From Heliopora coerulea (Eukaryota > Cnidaria > Anthozoa > Scleralcyonacea > Helioporidae), in contig JASJOG010000164.1 in assembly GCA_030142905.1 (NCBI GenBank), forward strand, positions 511,501 through 575,500: a stretch of 64,000 bases of DNA, in the 5' to 3' direction. The notes beneath the pieces were generated by a model. That model was not told the origin of the DNA and searched no databases. It worked only from the letters and a program-made list of their open reading frames with translations. Numbering within the stretch: position 1 is the stretch's first letter; every line of letters begins with the position of its first letter. This document shows, one piece after another, positions 55,770 to 64,000 of the stretch. The position numbers and the translations under genes were made by a program.

Positions 55770-58700
55770 TTCATAAGAGGTCCGGGTATTTTCTATATTC
55801 GCCACACTCAGAGGGAAATTTAAAATTTTTGTTATGCTTGAAAAATAAAGTTTCAATAAAAATGTGAAGTAGAACTGTAGAAATGCAAGATGAGCTGCCA
55901 GATGAAGAAGACTAAGCTATACACTTCCAGAAATATAACACATTCATAAAAACCGTAACTCCGAATAGAGATAACATTTTGTTGACAAACCTACCTTTTA
56001 ACCAGATTGTAGTCATTACCTTTGCGTCATCGGTAAAACATCGGTAAAACATCGGTAAAACTTGTATTCGTAATTTTGTATTCAATTGCCAGGGGCGGAC
56101 CAGAATTTTGAGAAAGGTGGGGCAGCAAAATTTCTTTACAAATTCATGCCACTATGTGGCGTTTTAGTGAAAAAAATGTTATGTTACTTTGATTTGCAGT
56201 GCTTTAGAATCTGAGTATCTTCTACACATCCTTTCTGTTCTGTGTTGTTTGTCCTATTTTTCTTTGAAAATGGTCATCAATCTTCTTGGTGGTTGACATG
56301 TGTAATGCTTGTGTTTTGTAACCGAGCAAAAATTTACGTGACAACAAGTCAGAAAGGGGGTTCAAGTCTGGTGCACCCCGCACAAATCGGACCCTGAATT
56401 GCGATAAACTCATGCTCAGTGGCGTTGCCAGCCTTAGCTTTCCGGGAGGCAAAAACTTATCCTTGTCCCTGAAATTGTTGGACGATATCTGTAACCCATA
56501 CTTAACTGGAATCAATAGTTTTTGGTTTCAGAGTAACTGGAACTACATTGATTTTACAGTTATGTAATTGTAATTACCAAATGTCTGGGAATGAAAATGT
56601 TAAAATTGGAGGCGCTTGCAGCCTTAAGCTATAAACTGCGCAGGATGGCTGCGCTAATGGTATACCACGTGAAGTTTGATAAGTATAAATTTACGGTTTA
56701 AAAGTGGATAGTGGAACTTATATTTGTGTTGTAAAGATACGCTGGTAATCTTCAAAAGGGCAGGACCAGGGAATTAAAATCATAAATTTTTTATCGTAAC
56801 CTCGATGGTTGCGCAGTTGGCCATGCAGTGTAAAGTTGACAAGAGAAATGTGTACAAAGTCAGAGAAAGAATAAGAGATGAGTAACATTATCTCGTACAT
56901 AATGATCTTTGGACACAACCCTGGACCTACATTTCAGCCTTCTATGGTGGCCTCTTCAGCAGGGATTTGGGGTTCGGAGTCGATATTATTCAGTTGGAAA
57001 GGAAATGATAAGCAAAATAAAATACCAGAAATTAGAAGAAAATTATTACAGAGAGATAAATTGTCTGCTTATCAAACTTGTTGTTTGATTTACAGAGACC
57101 AACTCGTCATGTTATTTCAAAAAAATATTTTGGTTTATCACAGGTGAGGGAGCTGTGTGCACTTCTGCAGGAGTCGACTTTTGAACAGGTAATGAGGTCG
57201 GGAATGGGTTGTGACGTGAATTTATGATGAGTGGAGTTGTTCGTTCCAAGCTGATATGTAGTGCAGGGCAGTAGTTATGCGGAGTGGGGGGATAGTTGTG
57301 TTTGGTTCGTTCATGGGAGGATTGTAGTGGAAGATGGGACCAATTGTTAAATGATACTCTTTAATTAAAAAATTTGGAAAATTTAGGAATCAAGAGTCTT
57401 TGAAATGCTATTTCCTGCATTTTGGGACGGGATCTAAAGAATTCTGAAGATTACAAAACGCCATATAAAATGCTCATTCTGAGAGTGGGACTGTTCTGGC
57501 CCATTTGCATAACGTTGCACAGAAACCTCGTGCGTTGATATCAAATACTTAAGGGGGCTCAATCCCCTTTTTCGGCGTTAAGGGGGGCGGAAGCTAACCC
57601 CCCCTGTGCTTTTTATGGCCATAAATTATTTTCCCTTTCTCAGCGCTAGTAATATTTAGCGCGGGTTTAGCATAAATAGACTACGTTCGCTAATTACATT
57701 AGATTCGAGAATAATTCCTTCTACTGATCGCGACGGTACAGGAAGAATGACCTGACAAATTCAATCTCATCTAATGTTGGTATCACATGTCTCATATACA
57801 GATATCGGCCATAGCTGGTAGTCCTGTAAACACAATGGTTGGCCTCGTTTCCCGGTATTTTCCAGTTTACATCTTCGTGGTTCTCTCGAGCTCTGTCTCT
57901 CTTTCTTTTCTTTCAGTTACCTTTTAGCGATCGTAGTGTTCTTGTGGAAACCAGACTTAAATAGTAAGATATATCAGTAGCGTAGCCAGTAGGGGGGCAG
58001 AGGGGGCAGTTTACCTCCGGAGAGATGGAGAAGGGACAAAATGGGGACGAAAATTGAGTGGGAACGGGATAAAAAGGAGAAGGAATGGAACAAAAAGAAG
58101 ACCATGAAATAAATTGTCGCGATTGCTGGAATTAGGTTCAGTAAACATTTCGATGACATGGAAACATCTCTCCAGCGATCGCAACATTCCCACAGCTCGG
58201 CCTCTAGTCTCGCAGACTTCATACTTTGATCAGCCTTGAAAGACCGAATGAACCATGAATGGCATGAAAGCAGTCATGGCTGTCACTGAGGATAAACAGC
58301 TATTCACTCAATGTCGATCAAGGATTTTGAAAAGTTGATTCCTGATAGGAGATTTTTTTGCGGTAGTGAACATCGGCGTGGTAAGTATGCAATTCTAGGG
58401 GGCCTGGGGCATGCTTTCATTGTGAGCTGGTTTTTTATAGCCTCTGAAGGCCTTAAGAGCTATCTACACGTACGATTTTGCACGTTGTGATAGTCATCCT
58501 GGTGTATGTAATAAACTCACGGCAGTCTATGCAGCAAGATATCCGATCATGATTCGCTGTAGTTTGTTCTCGACGCTCTCGTCACTTAAACACATACTCC
58601 AAGGTGTTAATCGCAAGGCACAAAATTCCACTTGTAAACAGCCTTTTAGAAGACAGTCTTATACTTATAGTATTAACAGGATCACAGAATATTTAAGATA

Positions 58701-59835
58701 GCGAACTATTTACTTGGTCTGACAAAATGTAAAACCTCGTGCTCGGTGGACTTTCAAAGGGAGCTTCCGTGGAAACCAAGAAAACCTCTCTGGATCCGCC
58801 ACTGGTCAAGGTTACGTATCATGATAAAGATCCCGAAATAAAAACAAATTTAAACGCCATAGTCAGTCATTATACCTATTTTCATATCAACACCATGACA
58901 TCGATTTAATATCACGGAACAATGGTGCATTTGATGCGACTGACTGATTCTGATCTTACACCCTCACGTTTTTGTTTTTGTTTGTTTTGGGGGGTTTATT
59001 TATTTATTTATTTTTTTGAATAACGCGTTTTTACAAATAATTTCAAAATTTAGTGTTTCATCACCATATGAGAACTTTTACGACATTAATTGTTTGTAAC
59101 TCAATGTTAGTTTCCTGAGATGATATGGATCACAAAAAGCTTGCTTCACACAGTAACTTCGATCGCACTCCGTAGTTCTGGGATTTCCATTTACCGCAGA
59201 ATTCCGAAAATAACGCCCCAGTTACTTTCGGATTAAGAAGCTTCTGAGGGCCCCTATTTTCGGGCAGCAGTTACTTTAGGGGAGTCGTTACTTTGGCATG
59301 GTTGACATACGTAAAAATCTAATTGCAAAAGTCTTCATGCATTCATACCAAAATAAAAATGTCAGTTTACTCCGAATAGAGTTCTTTTAAATGGCATTCA
59401 CTTCTTTTTTTAGTAGGATGATTGTCAAAAAAACTACTTTTTGAAGAAGAAAATACCAAAAACGTTATCTTAATCCTTTTTCACAAAAACCTAAAAAACG
59501 TCGTCCTCTGTGTCACACTTGGACATGGAGGAAGAAGTCATTTGCCGTTCATTGACGAGCACTAATTGAATCATTGAGTTTTGTTCTCTTCTTTGCCATC
59601 GCGTTCCAGATAGCAAGATAGCCAAGGAACAACTACTTTCTCTGTGGCCGTTACTTTCGGGAGGCCGCTAATTTCAGGAGACCCACTACTTTTGGAAAGT
59701 TTAGCGGTACAGCAAACTTGCCGTTACTTTCGGTTGACCGCTGTATTCGAGGAACGGTTTCTTTCGGATTTCTACGGTATATTTGCCGAATTGTACTGTC
59801 TTTCCAGGAAATAGCAGCAACAAAATTAAAAAAAT
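55770..59835. other. Intergenic, no recognised gene
   Basis: Between the convertase start and the end of the PTCHD-like gene. Contains GGGGCGGACC-type MITE ends (56093), C/G-run ends near 57550-57610, CAGTAGCGTAGCCAG at 57972, and repeated GTTACTTTCGG words at 59220-59790. None could be closed into a defined element. An open frame at 56878-57147 (plus) is unrecognised. Confidence 0.45.
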
Positions 59836-60127
59836 TCACAGTTTTGTATCTTCAGTGGTACTATTAGAACAGACTTGGAAACTAGGAGTAGAAACTGTTT
59901 CACTGGAACGCATTTCGGCGTTTTCGCCCCCAGGCGTCTTTCCATTTGAATTTGCTCCACGACTTGATTGTAGAGTATATACAGATGAATACGTATGTGT
60001 GTTTGGGTAACCAAGTATTTCGTGTGGACCCATCAGCGGGCTTGACTCAGAAAGAGTTTGATTCGTATTCATCACAGGATTACATTGAGATTTTTCGTGA
60101 TATTTACTGATGCTATCTCCATTGTCC
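59836..60127 (-). CDS. PTCHD-like protein, last exon: cytoplasmic tail
   Basis: Acceptor TTGAATTTTCAG at 60128-60129, then 97 codons including TGA. The one leading base completes the Met codon left open by the upstream exon (AT|G). The tail is polar, Ser/Thr/Asn-rich (MNTNQTLSESSPLMGPHEIL) with no membrane segment, as expected for the C-terminus of Patched-domain proteins. Assignment rests on in-phase splicing to the 63299-63512 exon, so it is less certain than that exon. Confidence 0.65.
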
Positions 60128-60717
60128 CTGAAAATTCAAAAGAACGGTTTGTTATTTTGGACAAATGACTATATTAAGGTAGCAGCATTCAAGGGCAGAT
60201 TTAGGAGGGGACGCAGTGTTGTCATGTTAGTTGACATGTGACTTTGTGCTTGCATACAAAACACGAGGCATTAAACATGTTGACCTCCATGAAGATTGAT
60301 GATTATTTCTAAATAGAACTGATAGGATCACACAACAACCAAGAGTGTGTAAAATTTCAAATCAAAAAACACCCAAAACGTTTTAGTTTCATCAGTTTTA
60401 AATTTTTTCCCAGTTTTTTAGGGAATACATTACAGTTGACATTGCGGAATTGACATTTCACTAATAACCAACTAAAGCAGATATCAAATCGAAGTGACTG
60501 TGAATCATTTTCTGATTGATTGAACAACAATTTTCCGGTTTCGGCCTCTGATTATGAGGCTTCTTTCGCTTGGCCTAAAAATTTAAAAGGATTGTTTATT
60601 GTCTTGGATGCATTGCTACATAAAGAAATGAAAACTGTAGACTAAAGTACATTCCATTTGATGAGCAATGCTTAACATGCGCATCGAATCTTGAGTCACA
60701 TTCACTACCCACTACCT

Positions 60718-61015
60718 TTACAAAAATTTCACATGTCATTTTACCAGTGAAAAATATTTGAAATTGGAACATTTTCACAAATGAAATTGGAACCTTTTCA
60801 CATATGAAATACCTGACTAATATGTGAAATGAACTGATTCAAAATTTCAGATGTGAAATGTTGGTGTTCGAAGCATGAACTTCGCATAAGAAATGAAACC
60901 GTCACACATGAAAATTAATTTCACGTATAAATTTTTATTTCAGATATGGAATTGAAACAATTCACATATGAAATATTATTTTCAAAGTTGAATTTTCATG
61001 TGAAATTTTTGTAAG
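60718..61015. repeat. TTTCACATATGAAA family, full copy
   Basis: About 300 bp with repeated near-palindromes: TTTCACATATGAAATACC, AATATGTGAAATGAAC, TTTCAGATGTGAAATG, AATTTCATGTGAAA-like units spaced 20-40 bases. Starts AATTTCACATGTCATTTTAC and ends CATGTGAAATTTTTGTAAGG. Confidence 0.85.
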
Positions 61016-61109
61016 GGTACTCACCACTCACTCCCAATTTGAAGCTGAAAATCTGTCCGAGTAATAATCCGACTAATTCACCTGTCTGTCTTTATGAGAG
61101 AGAAAACGG

Positions 61110-61250
61110 GTTCCAGATGATAGATGAACGTTCGTCGAGCTAATTCCTCAGAAAAACGATTTCTGAGCCCTAGAATGGGATAGAACCAATAACCTTCTGA
61201 TGATTGGTGAAACGTTCTAACCATGGAGATTGAGCCACCGGACTCAGATT
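61110..61250 (-). mobile_element. tRNA-derived SINE copy 3
   Basis: Minus strand: GGTGGCTCAATCTCCATGGT, TTAGAACGTTTCACCAATC, then ATCAGAAGGTTATTGGTTCT and CGAACGTTCATC tail. A ten-base insertion (TCTCCATGGT-like) splits the A box. Confidence 0.7.
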
Positions 61251-61431
61251 GCGAACAAACGTAAAAGTTCAATTCGCATCCGGAGATTTTTGTATTGACT
61301 TGTCCAACTACAATCTGTGATATCTCAATCATCCACGTGCATAATATTAACCTCATCATCATTATTAACGTATCATGGCTAGTGGATAGGAGGCACATAT
61401 GTCGAACTTGCACCTTAGCTCGCCATCTGAG

Positions 61432-61735
61432 GCACGGTAGCTCAGTTGTTAGAGCGTCTCACCCAGTGTTGCCACTCCTGGTGATTTTTCACCAATCCTG
61501 GTGAAATCGGACTGAGTCTGGTGATCTGGTGAAGGAAATGTGAAATTCTCTATAACTCTATTCAGACTCTATAATGAAAACGGGGCATTTGGAGAAATTT
61601 AGGGGCATTTGGTGAAATTTAGGCACCGATTTGGTGAAATGCAAAAAACCCGAGTGGCAACCCTGGTCTCACCGGTCATCAGAAGGTTGCGCCTTCAATT
61701 CCATCTTGGGAGAGAGTTTGACAAACTTCCAACTA
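61432..61735 (+). mobile_element. tRNA-derived SINE copy 4, split by a hAT MITE
   Basis: GGCACGGTAGCTCAGTTGTT AGAGCGTCTCACC, then the insertion, then GGTCATCAGAAGGTTGCGCC TTCAATTCCATC. Removing 61464-61673 restores a continuous SINE identical in plan to copies 1-3. Confidence 0.82.
61464..61665. mobile_element. 202-bp hAT MITE with 8-bp target duplication
   Basis: Begins CAGTGTTGCCACTC and ends GAGTGGCAACCCTG (14-bp inverted termini, one mismatch). GTCTCACC directly flanks both sides (61456-61463 and 61666-61673). CAGNG termini plus 8-bp duplication are hAT hallmarks. Confidence 0.93.
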
Positions 61736-62480
61736 TCATCCAGGATATATCCAAACATGTACATACATAACATTAATCTCTTGCTGTGCACATTGAAGCA
61801 ATTCGTGAATTTAAATCAATTTTTTTAATTTCAATTAGGCTTACCAAATTTGATTGACGCTAAACACAAATTCATTATCATCGACCCACAAAAAAATAAC
61901 ATTTAAATCGTACATTCATTTGCATGGAAGAGAATAATAACCCAAAAATAAATTTCTAAAAGAAGGGTATGATCAAAAAATTCAAAGACTGTTTTTGAGC
62001 AATTGAGTGTGCCAGAATATTCGAATGAATACGCACAACAAAATCTATATCAATGCGGTAGGTTTATTTCTCTACAGTTACCGCTGGCTATGTATGATTG
62101 CTTATGGCAAAACTATACCGCGCATAGTTGACGCTATTGAAGCTCATTCACCCGAAATAATTTATTACATGTTGCTAGCGATTTTCAATAACAGTATTTT
62201 AATTTAGATTAGTCTGATTTAGATTTCAAAAACTATAATTAAATTTATGAGTCGCTCGCGTGAACCTCGTTTTTCTCTAATAAAGAGCAAAAGGTGTAAA
62301 TCGATGGTCATCGATCCAAATTCCAACAGATTGGTGTAGTTCTTATGTACTTGCTATTGAATAATAATTCAATGCCTTGCAATGAAAATACAAAGTTTAC
62401 AAAGGGAAGCATGGAGAGTAAAAAAAAAAAAACGCTTATTGGTGAAGCAAGGAAAATAGCTTTACGTAAATTTCGCAATT
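61736..62480. other. PTCHD-like intron, no recognised feature
   Basis: AT-rich; chance open frames only. Confidence 0.5.
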
Positions 62481-62483
62481 CAT

Positions 62484-62757
62484 TTCATATGTGAGAAACA
62501 TATGGAATTGGAACATTTTCACTTCTGAAATTTTTATTTCACATATGAAACATCCAACTCACATGTGAAATGAATTGGCTCAAAATTTCACAAGTGAAGT
62601 GTTGGTGTTCAAAACATTAATTTCACATATGAAATGGAACCTTAACATATGAAAATTAATTTCACATATGAAATTTTCTTTTCACATATAGACTTGAAAC
62701 AATTCGCAAATGAAATATTATTTTCATATGTTAAATTGCATGGGAAATTTTTGTTGG
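62484..62757. repeat. TTTCACATATGAAA family, full copy
   Basis: Same layout and orientation as the 60718-61015 copy: GGAATTGGAACATTTTCAC near the start, then TTTCACATATGAAACATCC, AACTCACATGTGAAATG, AATTTCACATATGAAATGG, ATTTCACATATGAAATTTTC, ending GGGAAATTTTTGTTGGGG. Confidence 0.85.
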
Positions 62758-63298
62758 GGTAAACGTGAACATACAAGCGTACCACAGCGGATTATCACCC
62801 GGTTTTCTGTCAAAAATTCACCCATCATCCCTAGTATAACAATTTACACATATACGAAAAATTTAGCTATAAAACATAGTGGCACTTATACACCACTGGC
62901 TCTGACAACTATTTTGAGAAGAAAATGAAAAAACAGTTCTGTTTAATTTGGGAACATAAAACTAAAAGTTTTAGAGGTACATTAATTTAACTGAAACTTT
63001 TATCATAATAACAGCATACAAAAATGTCGCTCTCAGAAAGTGCCATTAGGGACGCTACGCTTCTGCGATTCCCGTAATCCCTATACGCCACTGCATGGAC
63101 AAACACATGGAAAAAAATTACCGATAAATTTGATCGCATCGCACAAGCTTAAAACTGGATTCTAGGAAGGTTTTGATTCTGCCGTCTTAGTCAAATACTT
63201 TACAAACGTGCGTCATAGTTTACTTTAACCCTGCCAGGTTACGGTTAAGCTGGCAAAGTTTCACTCCAATTCTTGAAAACAAAATTTTTTGTACTTAC
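62758..63298. other. PTCHD-like intron, no recognised feature
   Basis: Sequence up to the donor of the 63299-63512 exon; nothing recognised. Confidence 0.5.
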
Positions 63299-63512
63299 AT
63301 AGGTGATATAATGGCTGAGTTGTGGTCTATGTCCTCCTTCTCTGCAATGAACCCAATATTATGTCGACAAAATATTGCCAACCACACAGGAAGAAAGCAT
63401 AAACCATGCAGAAGGCCAAGAACAACTATTCCAAAAACCATTTTAAAGAAAATACGAAAGAGCTCGGACGAAGCAAAATAAGTAACAACCATTCCAAGAA
63501 ATGTGCTTAAAC
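63299..63512 (-). CDS. PTCHD-like (Patched/RND family) membrane protein, penultimate exon
   Basis: Acceptor TATGGTTCTTAG then GLSTFLGMVVTYFASSELFR followed by IFFKMVFGIVVLGLLHGLC and FLPVWLAIF: the GLSTFLG, FRIFFKM and LHGLxFLPV blocks are diagnostic of the last transmembrane helices of Patched-domain-containing proteins. The donor is AT|GTAAGT. Earlier exons lie beyond the right edge. Members act in sterol/lipid transport or Hedgehog-related signalling; which applies here cannot be told. Confidence 0.85.
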
Positions 63513-64000
63513 CTAAGAACCATAAAAGAACGCAGTGAAGATCAGCCACTTCAAACAAACCTAGATGAAACATAACCCAGAACAAAGTACGATGAGTGAA
63601 TGGCAGTTGTATCTCTACCACTTTTTCTATCGGTTTTAAAAATTACTCTCGTCATTTTAATTTATTAATCTTCACACTTTCACAGAAGAATAATGAAATC
63701 ACGTTCTTGCGAAAGTTTATGAGTTTACTATAGCTCAGATTTAAAAATCCATCGTGGAAAATCGTTGAACAATAGGAATTACGAAAAATTTTTAATTTTT
63801 ATACGGGAGTTTTGAAAACTGATTAATGTGCCATAGCTCAATTAACAAAACTTTGTCGAGGAAGGTTTTTGAGTCGTAACAATATAAAAATTTTTCTACT
63901 AGTAATATTTCAAAAAGACTTCGGAATTCCTTCATCTTCCTTCTTCAAATTATTTTGAACTTTTACTGCATGAAAATCTCGTCAAAAATAAAATCAAACC
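63513..64000. other. PTCHD-like upstream intron
   Basis: The open frame continues to 63621 upstream of the acceptor, but the conserved motifs start at GLSTFLG. Nothing recognised in the rest. Confidence 0.5.

Noticed and set aside
57972..58806. Possible hAT element from CAGTAGCGTAGCCAG to CTGGATCCGCCACTG
   Set aside because: The ends are about 12/15 complementary but the flanks show no target duplication and the distance may be two different MITE ends.

Overview
The window is AT-rich, intron-rich, repeat-dense animal DNA. Small exons with GT/AG borders lie in long introns crowded with CR1/L2-type LINE, Penelope-like (PLE), hAT, tRNA-derived SINE and foldback/MITE remnants. This mix, together with the protein families present, fits a non-bilaterian metazoan such as a cnidarian, most likely an anthozoan or coral. 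That is inference from repeat style, not a proven species call.

The backbone is one gene on the minus strand. I could assemble 14 exons (55626 down to 19172) of a furin/PCSK-type proprotein convertase. The exons join in phase into 602 codons including the stop. They encode a signal peptide, inhibitory prodomain, subtilisin-like S8B catalytic domain with Asp160/His195/Asn300/Ser369, P/Homo-B domain and a very short C-terminus. Its introns hold most of the mobile DNA in the window: PLEs at 20.1-22.0 kb and 25.1-26.6 kb, a 1.3-kb tetranucleotide tract at 31.3-32.6 kb, a 3.9-kb palindrome at 33.6-37.5 kb, and SINEs and foldback elements at 39-46 kb and 50.5 kb. A second minus-strand gene enters from the right edge. 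Its last two exons (63512-63299 and 60127-59836) encode the final membrane helices and cytoplasmic tail of a Patched-domain (RND/PTCHD-like) protein.

Left of the convertase: 1-3016 is a broken LINE (endonuclease plus reverse transcriptase); 3724-4332 is an unrecognised, multi-membrane-span coding remnant on the minus strand with one stop codon; 7.8-13.1 kb is a satellite of about 212-bp units interrupted by a 4.04-kb hAT transposon with 12-bp terminal repeats and an 8-bp target duplication; 14.7-18.8 kb holds several inverted-repeat elements. Right of the convertase there is a 134-bp-arm palindrome at 53.5 kb and, at 60.7-62.8 kb, two copies of an unusual family built from TTTCACATATGAAA-like palindromes, plus a SINE split by a 202-bp hAT MITE.

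There is no operon-like organisation and no sign of prokaryotic sequence. The items most worth following up are the divergent convertase (no dibasic prodomain site, altered substrate subsites, possible micro-exon hydrophobic tail), the giant palindrome carrying a duplicated outward-facing ORF, the several hammerhead-ribozyme-like cores, and the palindromic TTTCACATATGAAA family.
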